This document shows, one piece after another, positions 15,839 through 25,254 of a stretch of 64,000 nucleotides of DNA; position 1 is the stretch's first letter, and the number at the start of each line of letters is the position of its first letter. Origin of the DNA: Deinococcus ficus (GTDB lineage: Bacteria > Deinococcota > Deinococci > Deinococcales > Deinococcaceae); NCBI RefSeq assembly GCF_003444775.1, contig NZ_CP021082.1, forward strand, positions 1 through 64,000. The letters run 5' to 3'. Under the pieces are notes generated by a model, which was not told where the DNA came from, made no database searches, and saw only the letters and a program-made list of their open reading frames with translations. Made by a program: the position numbers and the translations under genes.

Positions 15839-17098
15839 ATGACCATCCCCGTCACCATCGTCGTGGGGTACAGCCCCGCCGCCCTCAATTCCCTCCAGCA
15901 GCTGCGCCCGGAAGGGTCCGTCCTGCTGATCGAGGAACCGGACGTCATCCGCAAACGCGGCCTGAACGCCGCCGTCGAGAGCCACAGCGTGGTGCGCGCC
16001 CTGCACGCCTTCCCGTACCAGCTCGCCGGAGCCGCCGGGCAGTTCCACGGCGAGCACGCGGACCTTGACGTGATCAGCGTCGTGCCCATCGTGGAGTACG
16101 CCACGCCCTTCGCGGCGCAGCTCGCGGAGCTGTACGGACGCCCGGGCGCCACCGCGGCAGCCAGCGTGATCCTGCGCAACAAGGACCGCCTGCGCGAGGT
16201 CACGCGGGCCGCCGGAATCCTCAACCCCCGCTCGGTGGCCGTGACCAGTTTCGAGGACGTCCAGGCCGCGGTGGACACGTTCGGGCTGCCGTGCATCATC
16301 AAGCCCGCCAACCGTCAGGGGTCGGTGGGCACCGTCATCGTCCGCCGCGCCGGGGACCTCCCGGCCGCCTGGGCCGCCTCGCAGGTCCGCGACGAGGGCA
16401 TGATGGTCCCGGACCGGCCCTTTGACCAAGTCACCCTGGTCGAGGAGTTCGTCGACGGTCCCGAATTCAGCGTCGAAGCCCTTGTCCGGGGCGGGGAGTT
16501 CCTGTTCCAGAACGTGACCGAGAAGGACCTGTTCGACGGCGTGAATCCCGTCGAGCGCGGCCACCTGGTGCCCGCCGCCATTGACGCGCCCCTCACCGGG
16601 CGCCTGATCGAGGACACCCGCCGGGTCATCCAGGCCGCCGGCTTTCACACTGGCATCGTCCACTGCGAGTGGAAGGTCAGGGACGGGCAGCCCTACCTCA
16701 TCGAGTGCGCCGGGCGGTTCGCGGGAGACGGCATCATCGACCTGATCGAACGCGCCTACGCCTTCGACCTGGTGGGCGCGTACCACGCGCTCATGCGCGG
16801 CGAGCACCCCGGTCCGCTGCCGGCCGCGCCCGTGAAGGCGGCCCTGGTGCACTTCCTGGGCGGGCACGACGGCCTGGTCAGCAGCATTCGCGTGGACGAG
16901 GCCGCCCTGGAGCGCAGCGGGGTGGCCGCGCACTACCTCACCACCCAGGTCGGGGCGCGGGCATTCACGCCCAGCATGTCCTGGCACCGCCTGGGCGCCC
17001 TGACCGTCGAGGCGCCCAGCGCGGCGGAGGCGCAGGCGCGCGCCCGGGCCGCGCTGAGCGCCATCGACATCACCATCACGCCCGACCAGCCCGCATGA
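15839..17098 (+). CDS. ATP-grasp ligase (3 of 3 in the cluster)
   Basis: A 419-residue ATP-grasp ligase with CAGGAG before its ATG, 18 bases after the previous ATP-grasp gene. Motifs: LPCIIKPANRQGSVGTVIV for the nucleotide lysine, VTLVEEFVDGPEFSVEALV for the hinge and YLIECAGRFAGDGIIDL for metal binding. The two plus-strand ligases are only distantly alike, so they probably act on different substrates and not as redundant copies. Its stop overlaps the next gene start by 4 bases. Confidence 0.88.
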   Translation: MTIPVTIVVGYSPAALNSLQQLRPEGSVLLIEEPDVIRKRGLNAAVESHSVVRALHAFPYQLAGAAGQFHGEHADLDVISVVPIVEYATPFAAQLAELYGRPGATAAASVILRNKDRLREVTRAAGILNPRSVAVTSFEDVQAAVDTFGLPCIIKPANRQGSVGTVIVRRAGDLPAAWAASQVRDEGMMVPDRPFDQVTLVEEFVDGPEFSVEALVRGGEFLFQNVTEKDLFDGVNPVERGHLVPAAIDAPLTGRLIEDTRRVIQAAGFHTGIVHCEWKVRDGQPYLIECAGRFAGDGIIDLIERAYAFDLVGAYHALMRGEHPGPLPAAPVKAALVHFLGGHDGLVSSIRVDEAALERSGVAAHYLTTQVGARAFTPSMSWHRLGALTVEAPSAAEAQARARAALSAIDITITPDQPA

Positions 17099-18474
17099 CT
17101 GCCGCCTCGCCCCGCCCGCCCGGCGTGCTGCCGGCCTGCCTGACCCGCCCGGCCACGCCGGTCACCGCATACAACGAGGCGATCCCCGTGACCCTGCCGG
17201 CCTTCCAGGCGACCCCGCAGTCCGTCCAGGACGTGCAGGAGGTCGTCGCCTTCTGCCGCGCCCGCGGCCTGCGCCTGAGCCCCTGCGCGACCGGACACGA
17301 CTTCGAGGGCCGCTCCCTGAGCGGGGACGTGATCCTTCACCTCAGCGCCTTCCGCGCTGTGAAATACGACCCGCGCACCACCCGGGTGACCATCGGCGGC
17401 GGCGCGGTCGTGTACGACATCAACCAGGTCCTGCACGCGCACGGGCGGGCCATCTCCACCGGCACGAACCAGGACGTCGGCATCACCGGGCTCACCCTGG
17501 GCGGCGGCGCGGCCTACACGTCCCGCCAGCACGGCCTGACCTGCGACGCCCTGCTGGCCGCCGACCTGGTGACCTTTACCGGGGAGCACCTGCACGTCAC
17601 GGACGAGAGCCACCCGGACCTGATGCGGCTGCTGCGCGGCGCAGGCGGCGGGCACTTCGGGGTGGTCACAGCCCTGACCTTCCGCACCTACCCCATCACT
17701 CCCGTGCTCACCTTCCACGCCCACTGGCCGCTGGACGGCGCCGCGCCTCCGATCGATCTGCTCGAGGAGCGCCTGATCAGCGCACCGGACTCGCTGTCCA
17801 TGCGGGTCGGGGCGAACGTGACCGGCCCGGACCGGGCGCGGCAGCTCACCCTCAGCGGCCAGTGCTTCTCCGGCTCGGCCACCTTGGACCGGCACTTCGG
17901 CGCCCTGCGCCGCCACGCCCACTGGACCGAGCAGACCCTGCCGTACGCCGAGGCGATGGCCGGCGCGCGGCACCAGACGGCCGGCGGGGCGTTCAAGATC
18001 AAGAGCCGGCACGCCTTCACGCCCGTGGGCGGCGGCCTGAACGCCCTTCTGGATCACCTGCTGACCTGGACGCCCACCACCAACCCCGACGGCGCCGGAT
18101 TCGGCCTGTTCGCCTGGGGCGGTGCGGTCCGTCACTTCCCGCCGCAGCAGTCCTGCGTGCCGGGCCGCCAGAGCGAGTACCTCGCGTCCTTCGACACCGC
18201 CTGGACGGCCCGTGACACCCCCGCCCTCACCGACGGGCAGCTCAGGTGGGTGCACGAACTGGACGCCCTGGCCGGCACCCTCCTGAGCAGCTGCGCGTAC
18301 GTGAACTTCCCCGACTCCGACGACCAGGCGTTCCAGGCGCGGCATCAGCAGCCCTTCCTCGCGGACCTGCAGGCCTGGACGGCCCGTCTCGACCCGGACC
18401 ACCTGGGCCGGCAGGTCAGCCTCGCGCCGTCCTGGCCACCTGCCCCCTCTCCCCCCACTGGACGTCAGCCATGA
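17095..18474 (+). CDS. FAD-linked oxidase, berberine-bridge (PCMH) type
   Basis: A 459-residue flavoprotein. The FAD-binding domain shows CATGHDFEGRSL (about residues 62-73, with the likely flavin-linking histidine), GGGAVVYDINQVLHAHG and GGGAAYTSRQHGLTCDALLAA. The C-terminal substrate domain ends with CAYVNFPDSDDQAF, the BBE-like signature. The classic second flavin-linking cysteine motif is not obvious, so a single covalent link is likely. Such enzymes oxidise C-N, C-O or C-C bonds in secondary metabolism. Here it could dehydrogenate an N-N or peptide-like intermediate, for example hydrazine to hydrazone; that is inference. ATG overlaps the preceding stop by 4 bases. Confidence 0.87.
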   Translation: MTAASPRPPGVLPACLTRPATPVTAYNEAIPVTLPAFQATPQSVQDVQEVVAFCRARGLRLSPCATGHDFEGRSLSGDVILHLSAFRAVKYDPRTTRVTIGGGAVVYDINQVLHAHGRAISTGTNQDVGITGLTLGGGAAYTSRQHGLTCDALLAADLVTFTGEHLHVTDESHPDLMRLLRGAGGGHFGVVTALTFRTYPITPVLTFHAHWPLDGAAPPIDLLEERLISAPDSLSMRVGANVTGPDRARQLTLSGQCFSGSATLDRHFGALRRHAHWTEQTLPYAEAMAGARHQTAGGAFKIKSRHAFTPVGGGLNALLDHLLTWTPTTNPDGAGFGLFAWGGAVRHFPPQQSCVPGRQSEYLASFDTAWTARDTPALTDGQLRWVHELDALAGTLLSSCAYVNFPDSDDQAFQARHQQPFLADLQAWTARLDPDHLGRQVSLAPSWPPAPSPPTGRQP

Positions 18475-19706
18475 CCACACCCGCGACCCCGTCCGTGTTC
18501 GCCCTGCTCCGCAGCACGAACGCCACCGTCCGTTTCCTCCTGCTGGGCGCGTTCATCAACCAGCTCGGCTTCTTCATCCAGGCGTTCCTGGTGGTGTTCA
18601 TGCTTGCCCGGACCTTCACGCCCATCCAGGCCGGCCTGGGCGTCACCCTGCTGGGCGTCGGCGCGGTGGCCGGCACCCTCATCGGCGCCACCCTCGGCGG
18701 CCGCATAGGGAACCGCAACGCCGTGATCGCCGGAACGCTCGCGCTGGCTGGCAGCGTCGCGGCCGCGCCCTTCCTCGTCACGCCGGCCCTGCCCGCCCCG
18801 GTGTGGGGCGCCACGATCCTGCTGATGGGCCTGTTCGGACAGCTGTTCCGCCCGCCCGCCGCGACCATCCTCAGTCAGCACATCCCGGCGGACCAGCAGG
18901 CCATGGGTTTTTCCATGTACCGCATCGCCCTGAACCTCGGCGCGACCCTGGGCCCGCTCCTGGCGACGGCCCTGTCCCGCCTCGACTGGGCGGCGGTGTT
19001 CTGGGTGAACGCCGCGTGCAGCCTGGCGTTCGCGGTGATCGCCTTCCTTAAACTCCCGAACGACCGCCCGGTCACCACCCCGGACCGCCCAGCCGCGGCG
19101 GCGTCCAGCGCCTCACAGTGGGGGCAGGTGCTCACTGACGGGCGGTTCCTGGCGTTCCTGGGCGCGATGCTGCTCAGCAGCATGGTGTACATCCAGGTGT
19201 TCTCCACGCTCCCCATGGCCATCGAGGCCAGCGGCAAGGACCTCGCCGTGTACAGCACCCTGCTGACCATCTCCAGCGCCATGGTGATCGCCATGGAACT
19301 CAAGATTACGGCCCTCGTGAAACGCTACGCGGCGTGGCTGCCGGCGCTGGTGGGCACGACAGTGCTGTGCCTGAGCGTCAGTTCCTTCGGGTTGACCATG
19401 GGCTTCACGCCCGGGCTGATCCTCAGCGTGATTTTCATGGTGCTCGGCCTGATGACCAGCGGGCCCACCATGTTCGCCTACCCCGCGTCCTTCCCCCTGG
19501 AGGTGCGCGGCAAGTACATCGGCGCCAACCAGGCCGCCTTCTCCGCTGGGAACGCCCTCGGGCCCATTGCCGGGGTGGCCCTCTTCCGGGCCGAACCCAC
19601 GCTGGTGTGGGTGGGCTGCCTGGCCCTCACACTCGCCTCGGCCGGCCTGATCCTGATCGGGATGCGGCCCGCGCGGGCCGGGATGGGCGCTCCGGCCTCC
19701 GCCTGA
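18471..19706 (+). CDS. MFS transporter, probable product exporter
   Basis: A 411-residue membrane protein with about 12 predicted hydrophobic segments and the MFS loop-2-like motif GGRIGNRNAVI near residue 75. The Gly/Ala-rich helix 4-5 region MGFSMYRIALNLGATLGPL is typical of drug-efflux MFS members. It is the last gene of the plus-strand ATP-grasp operon, overlapping the FAD-oxidase stop by 4 bases and followed by a hairpin. The position argues for export of, or self-protection against, the cluster product. Confidence 0.88.
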   Translation: MTTPATPSVFALLRSTNATVRFLLLGAFINQLGFFIQAFLVVFMLARTFTPIQAGLGVTLLGVGAVAGTLIGATLGGRIGNRNAVIAGTLALAGSVAAAPFLVTPALPAPVWGATILLMGLFGQLFRPPAATILSQHIPADQQAMGFSMYRIALNLGATLGPLLATALSRLDWAAVFWVNAACSLAFAVIAFLKLPNDRPVTTPDRPAAAASSASQWGQVLTDGRFLAFLGAMLLSSMVYIQVFSTLPMAIEASGKDLAVYSTLLTISSAMVIAMELKITALVKRYAAWLPALVGTTVLCLSVSSFGLTMGFTPGLILSVIFMVLGLMTSGPTMFAYPASFPLEVRGKYIGANQAAFSAGNALGPIAGVALFRAEPTLVWVGCLALTLASAGLILIGMRPARAGMGAPASA

Positions 19707-19728
19707 CACGCCTGCCCATCGCTGCCCC

Positions 19729-19748
19729 GCCCGCCTTCACCGGCGGGC
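19729..19748. terminator. Terminator hairpin after the MFS exporter gene
   Basis: A 7-base-pair GC stem (GCCCGCC with GGCGGGC, 6-base loop) followed by AGTTTCGTT, 22 bases after the stop of the cluster's last gene. It lies between convergent genes and may serve both. Confidence 0.7.
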
Positions 19749-19773
19749 AGTTTCGTTCAGTGGGCCGGGCAAT

Positions 19774-20577
19774 TCAGCGTCCCCGGTGGAGCAGGAGCTG
19801 CTGGCGCTCCACGTCCTGAAACCCCACCGACTCATAGACCCGCTTTGCGCCCCCATGTTCATCGGCGACGATAACCAGCTGCTCGGCCTGAAAGTGAGCG
19901 CGGGCGTGTTCTCCCGCCCTGAAGGTCAGCGAGCCGCACAGGCCCTGCCTCCGGAAGGCCGGGGACGTGCCGACACTCTGATAGCGCAGCAGACCATGCC
20001 CGTCCGTGAACACGCCCAGGTCCGCGGTCAACTGCCCATCAATGAACGCCCCGTACCACACCCCGAGGCCCGCGCGGCACATGTCACGCAGGCCACGCAG
20101 CTGCGTGGCCTTGAACTGGCGGTAGCGCGCCTCGTCGTACCCGTCCTCGCGGCTGCCCACCTGGTTCTCCAGGACCTGCGCCCACTCTTCATCCGTGTCC
20201 AGCACCGGCCGGTACTCGGCGCGGGAGTTCAGGTGCGGTGGTGCGTGCAGCCGGGGGGCGGCCATCACCGCGTTCTCCTCCAGGTGATAGCCGGCTTCCA
20301 GAAATTCGGTCACATCCGCCGGGCCCAGAGCGGGAACGTCCCAGCCGAACAGGCGGTGTGGGGTCAGGGGCGGCTGGCCGATGTACTGCGCGAACAGCCG
20401 TTCCCAGTTGGGCAGGTCACCACGTTCAGGCGGCGCCCGGAAGACCAGGAGATTGCCGAAGTAATGCGCGGGGCTGTTGGGGTTGGCGACCGCGACGGCC
20501 TCGCCGAGGTCCGTCACCCGGCCATGAAAGCGGGCAAAGATCAGGTCGGTGCGGTACCCAAGGGAGCGGAGATTCAC
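19774..20577 (-). CDS. GNAT-family N-acetyltransferase
   Basis: A 267-residue protein with a C-terminal GNAT domain; the acetyl-CoA-binding motif A reads GTSPAFRRQGLCGSLTFR (about residues 208-225) and motif B ends with VYESVGFQDV. The N-terminal 110 residues contain AHYFGNLLVFRAPP and resemble the leading domain of two-part GNAT proteins. It starts at a GTG. The substrate is unknown. It lies at the right edge of the biosynthetic cluster but on the opposite strand behind a terminator, so membership (for example as a self-resistance acetylase) is only a possibility. Confidence 0.8.
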   Translation of the reverse strand: MNLRSLGYRTDLIFARFHGRVTDLGEAVAVANPNSPAHYFGNLLVFRAPPERGDLPNWERLFAQYIGQPPLTPHRLFGWDVPALGPADVTEFLEAGYHLEENAVMAAPRLHAPPHLNSRAEYRPVLDTDEEWAQVLENQVGSREDGYDEARYRQFKATQLRGLRDMCRAGLGVWYGAFIDGQLTADLGVFTDGHGLLRYQSVGTSPAFRRQGLCGSLTFRAGEHARAHFQAEQLVIVADEHGGAKRVYESVGFQDVERQQLLLHRGR

Positions 20578-20727
20578 GTCAGGTCATCCTCTGAAGGGTG
20601 GGAGCGGGGAGAGGTGGGAACGACAGCCGGGCAGCACTTGGAGGGACGCGGCTGCTTCAGGCGCACGACCGGTCGGGATGGGCAGCCACGACGGGACCGC
20701 CCCGCATCTCTCGGGGCAGAGGTCATG

Positions 20728-21954
20728 TCAGGCCTCCTTGGTGGCCACTCGCCCGGTGCCGGGGATGCCGCGCAGCACGCCCAGAATGAGCAGGGTTCCG
20801 GCAATGGACAGGAGGGCCCCCATCAGGAAGGCCATGCCCGGAAAGCCCTGGCTGACGCCCACCGCATAGACGGTCGTCGCGAGGACCGGGCCGATCACCG
20901 CCACGAGGCTGTTCAGGCTGGTCAATGCTCCCTGCACGCGTCCCTGCTCGGTTTCGCTCACCTGCCGGGAGATCAGGCCCTGAAGCGCCGGGTTGGCCAG
21001 GCCCCCCAGTGCGCCCACGACCAGTGACGCGTACAGAAGCGCCCCACTACGCGCCACGCTCAGCACCAGGAATTCCAGAGTCGACGCGATGAGGCCTGTC
21101 ATGATCGTGCGCCGGTCTCCGAACCTTGCGATGAACGGACCGATCAGGCCGCCCTGCACCGCGGCCGTGAGCAGGCCGAAGAACGCCAGTGCCAGGCCGT
21201 TCTGACCCGGGCTCCACGTCAGGACCCGTTCGGTGTACAAGACCCAGGTGCTGAAGATCACCTGCCCGGCGAGTCCCAGCAGCACGAACGTCAGCGCGAG
21301 GCTCCGCAGGATCGGGTACTCCCCCAGGGCCCGCAGGGGCAGCAAGGGATTCAGGTCACTGCGTTTCATGTCTTTGGCCCGCGCACTCGCCGGGAGGGAC
21401 TCCGGCAGCACGAACAGGCCGTACAGCACGTTCAGTCCAGTCAGGGCGGCCGCCACCAGGAACGGGACACGCAACCCGTACTCGCCCAGGAGCCCGCCAA
21501 GTGCTGGCCCCAGGATGAAGCCCACACCGAAGGTCGCCCCCAGCAGACCGAAGTTCTTCGCGCGCTGCTCAGGAGGGGAGACGTCGGCAATGTAGGCGTT
21601 CGCCACCGTCAGACTTGCCCCGGTGATGCCTGAAACGATGCGGCCCACGAACAGCCAGATGAGATTCGGTGCGACCGCCAGCAGGAGGTAGTCCAGGGCC
21701 ATACCTGCCAGGGCAAGCAGCAGGACCGGCCGGCGTCCAAAACGGTCGCTCAAAGCCCCCAGGATCGGCGCGAACACGAACTGCATCACGGCGTAGGCGG
21801 CAGTGAGCAGCCCGATGGTGCGGGCCCCGGCGACCTCCGAGCCCGCCAGGTCCTTGACCAGTCCCGGCAGGACCGGAATGATCAACCCGATGCCGATAAC
21901 GTCAATCAGAGCGGTCAGCAGGATGAAAATGAGGGCGGCGGGACGGGAACGCAT
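20728..21954 (-). CDS. MFS drug-efflux transporter, Tet/TCR-like
   Basis: A 408-residue 12-segment MFS protein. Loop 2-3 carries [17 protein letters not shown], the classic motif A, and helix 5 shows [17 protein letters not shown] (motif C of antiporters). The start [27 protein letters not shown]... is typical of the tetracycline-resistance-like group. Substrate unknown. The gene is separate from the cluster, 150 bases upstream of the GNAT gene, and may be co-transcribed with it. Confidence 0.88.
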   Translation of the reverse strand: MRSRPAALIFILLTALIDVIGIGLIIPVLPGLVKDLAGSEVAGARTIGLLTAAYAVMQFVFAPILGALSDRFGRRPVLLLALAGMALDYLLLAVAPNLIWLFVGRIVSGITGASLTVANAYIADVSPPEQRAKNFGLLGATFGVGFILGPALGGLLGEYGLRVPFLVAAALTGLNVLYGLFVLPESLPASARAKDMKRSDLNPLLPLRALGEYPILRSLALTFVLLGLAGQVIFSTWVLYTERVLTWSPGQNGLALAFFGLLTAAVQGGLIGPFIARFGDRRTIMTGLIASTLEFLVLSVARSGALLYASLVVGALGGLANPALQGLISRQVSETEQGRVQGALTSLNSLVAVIGPVLATTVYAVGVSQGFPGMAFLMGALLSIAGTLLILGVLRGIPGTGRVATKEA

Positions 21955-22466
21955 CCGTGCAATTGTAGGGTCGCGCCCAGCGGCTCAGCTCAGCCATTTC
22001 ACCTAAGACTCCTGTGCGTCACCTCCTCCAGGTCGGCCGGACCGGTCGCCTGTCAGCCCTGGTGCAGCCTCGCACGACAGTCTGTTCCCCGGCGGGCCTT
22101 CGAATGGTCGCGTGCAGCGCCTCAGCCTAAACCGCCGGGCCATGCCGGCTGGCTGCACGGCGGAGCTTGCGTCGCTTCCATCCCCTGCGGCATGACCTGC
22201 GTCCTGGACCACAGCCCCGCTCTGCCGGGAGTTCAGGGAATATGTGAACGATGACAGCAAGCGGACGATCAGGGTTTCCCGTTCACCCCGCCTCCGATGA
22301 GGAGGTGTCACAGCCTGGAACGGGTTGGCGTCGTCGCAGAGAAGCGCACATTCGCTCGTGCCTGCGTTCTCCTCCCGTTACGCTGAATGCACGCCCCGCG
22401 GTGCCGCGCCGTTTGGAATGCGGCCCATCCCCAATTGACCGCTCTCCCGACTTCCCGAGGATTCCC
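21955..22466. other. Intergenic stretch, no gene recognised
   Basis: About 510 bases between the divergent MFS and secreted-protein genes. Open frames here have no recognisable product and no convincing ribosome-binding site. It should hold the two promoters. Confidence 0.45.
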
Positions 22467-22946
22467 ATGACCCACATTCGCACCCTGCTCGCCCTGACCA
22501 CCCTCCTGACCTTCGGCGCCGCCAACGCCCAGGATGCCTATGCGGACAACCTCGAAGGCATCACCGTGTGTTTCTCCAAAGAGACCATCTACGCCTCCAA
22601 GGACGCCACCGCCGCCAGCCCGACCCTGCCGACCGCGGTGTTCAATGCCGTGACCGCCCAGCTCAAGGCCGACGGGATCAAGTACGACACGAATTGCAAG
22701 GACACCCAGTTCGACCTGGAGGTCTCCATCGACAGCATCAAAGGCCCGCAGGGCAGCAACACCAATATCTACGTATTCGACGTGCAGGTGTTCGACTATG
22801 ACGCCGCGCCCGCCGGCGCGATCATCTATGACGACGGGTCCTTTGGCTTCACCACCCGTACCGGCGCGGACTACGCGGCGTTTCTCGCGAAGAACATCGC
22901 CGATCTCGTCAAGGATTTCGCCCGTCAGTACCGCAGTGTGAACTGA
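22467..22946 (+). CDS. Small secreted protein of unknown function
   Basis: A 159-residue protein with a Sec signal peptide (MTHIRTLLALTTLLTFGAANA, cleavage before QDA). The mature part is acidic, with one Cys pair (ITVCFSK and DTNCKD) that could form a disulphide, and ends RQYRSVN. The pattern of alternating beta-like segments (QFDLEVSIDSI, NIYVFDVQVFDY, AIIYDDGSFGF) suggests a small beta-rich exported domain. I do not recognise the family. It stands alone and is followed by a strong hairpin. Confidence 0.8.
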   Translation: MTHIRTLLALTTLLTFGAANAQDAYADNLEGITVCFSKETIYASKDATAASPTLPTAVFNAVTAQLKADGIKYDTNCKDTQFDLEVSIDSIKGPQGSNTNIYVFDVQVFDYDAAPAGAIIYDDGSFGFTTRTGADYAAFLAKNIADLVKDFARQYRSVN

Positions 22947-22947
22947 C

Positions 22948-22999
22948 GAGAATCGGAGGGGTCAAGGCCCTGTTCAACGTCCAGGCCCCTCCGGTTCTC
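22948..22999 (+). terminator. Terminator hairpin after the secreted-protein gene
   Basis: A 14-base stem, GAGAATCGGAGGGG (22948-22961) with CCCCTCCGGTTCTC (22986-22999), containing one G-T pair, 24-base loop, directly after the stop. Confidence 0.75.
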
Positions 23000-23131
23000 A
23001 TCGACTGTCCCCGACAGGTAAGGCGTGACGGAGTGTTGAGCGAGTGCCGAGTCCATCTCTGTCCCAGCCTGGCCTTCGCCGGGGAGACTCAGATCCTGGC
23101 CTGACCTGCAAGGAGGTGGCCCGCTTCCTCC

Positions 23132-24387
23132 CTACCCTGGGCCCGGTCCTGCCGGAAGAGTCAGGGAGAAGCGGGCGCCTCCGTGGGGACTCTCGGCGAC
23201 GTCGCACTGTCCGCCATGCGCTGCAGCCAGGGCGCGCACGATGGCCAGTCCGAGTCCGCTTCCGCCGGTGTGACGCGAGCGGCTTTCGTCCAGACGGGCA
23301 AAGCGCGTAAAGATCAACTGACGGCTGTCTGGGGGAATTCCGGGCCCATCATCGTCGACCGTCAGGCGCGCCACCTCTCCCTGCCGGGTGACGGTGAGCT
23401 GAACCTCACGTCGTGCGTGAACCAGGGCGTTTTCCACCAGGTTCGAAATCATCTGCCGCAGGCGGTCGGGGTCCCCCTGCACCGGGGCGGGCACGGTGTG
23501 CAGGACGAGGGTCAGGCCCCGCGATGCCGCGCGGTCCCGCAGGTCCCGGACCACCTGCGCGCTCAGGTCCGCCAGGTCCAGCTCCTGTCGGTGCAGGCCC
23601 AGGCGCCCGGCATCGGCCAGGGTGAGGGTGCGCAGGTCACCGACCAGGCGCGTCAGCAGCTGCGTCTGTCCACTGAGCAGCTCGATCTGTTCGGTGGTCA
23701 GTGGATAGACCCCGTCTTCCAGAGCGTCGAGGCGGGCCTGCATCACCGCGATCGGGGTGCGCAGCTCATGGGCGATATCCGCCACCGCCTGCTGCCGCTC
23801 ACGTTCGAGCGCCTGCAGGCTGGTGGCCATGTGATTAAAGGTGCGCGCCAGGTCCGCCACCTCACGGTCGCCGCGCAGCACCGGGGCGCGGGCGTCCAGG
23901 TTCCCGCCTGCCAGGCCGGTGGCCGCGCGGGCCACGGCGCCCAGGGGCAGGGCGATGCGCCGGGCCAGCCACACGCTCAGCAGCGCCCCCAGGGCCGCCG
24001 CCAGAAGCCCGCCTTCGACCATGTTGCGCTGCACGCCGCGAACGAAATCCCGGCTGCGGGGGCTGAGCACGGCCGGCAGGCCCGGGCCCCGCGGCCGGTT
24101 GGTCCCCGCCTGCCCAGTGCCGTCCCCTGCCCTCTCCGTGGAGTTCGGGGCTGGCGCTGTGGTCTGGGGCAGCGCGGGGAATGGCGGGGGCGCTTCGCCG
24201 CGCCGCTCGGCCTCCGCGCGGGCGCGCAGGTAGCTCTGCACCTCGGGCGGGAGCCGCGCCACCTCCCGCCGGACAGCCAGGTCGGAGAAGAAGAACATCC
24301 CGCCGACCGCCAGGGCCACCACCGCGAGCATGGAAGCCAGCAGGGTCACCAGCAGGCTGGGCCCACCCCGGCGGGAGGTGCCGGGCG

Positions 24388-24391
<4 letters not shown>
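23132..24391 (-). CDS. Membrane sensor histidine kinase (partner of the OmpR-type regulator)
   Basis: A 419-residue kinase with a membrane segment at about residues 13-36, a Pro-rich extracytoplasmic region (about 40-120), a second membrane segment (about 126-143), a HAMP domain (about 143-195), HisKA with DIAHELRTP and the phospho-accepting H208, and a HATPase domain with NLVENAL, DDDGPGI and GGSGLGLAI. The layout is the classic EnvZ/BaeS type that senses envelope or drug stress. Its ATG overlaps the regulator stop by 4 bases. The adjacent efflux operon is divergent, so it is the probable target. Confidence 0.93.
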
Positions 24392-25068
<677 letters not shown>

Positions 25069-25191
25069 ACGCGGTCATGCTAAGTCCGTCGCGTGAAGGC
25101 AGCGCGAAGAAGGACCCGGCCCGGCGTCATCGGCCACGGCGCTCCCTGTGGCCCTGCTGGTGCCCGTTGCCTCTCAGGCGGGTGATCGCCG

Positions 25192-25229
25192 TCTTCGATA
25201 AATCTTCAAAAAAGCTGCGCGGACTCTTC
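25192..25229 (+). promoter_or_regulatory. Helically phased TCTTC repeats, candidate response-regulator sites
   Basis: TCTTC occurs at 25192, 25203 and 25225, that is 11 and 22 bases apart, so all lie on one face of the helix, 30-63 bases before the efflux operon start. OmpR-family regulators bind tandem direct repeats with about 11-base period. Assignment to the adjacent regulator is inference. Confidence 0.45.
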
Positions 25230-25254
25230 GTCCGGCCAGCGGAGACTGCCGGGC

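Noticed and set aside
22003..22311. Small minus-strand frame of 102 residues
   Set aside because: Arg/Gly/Pro-rich, no ribosome-binding site and no recognisable features; it lies in the promoter region of two divergent genes.
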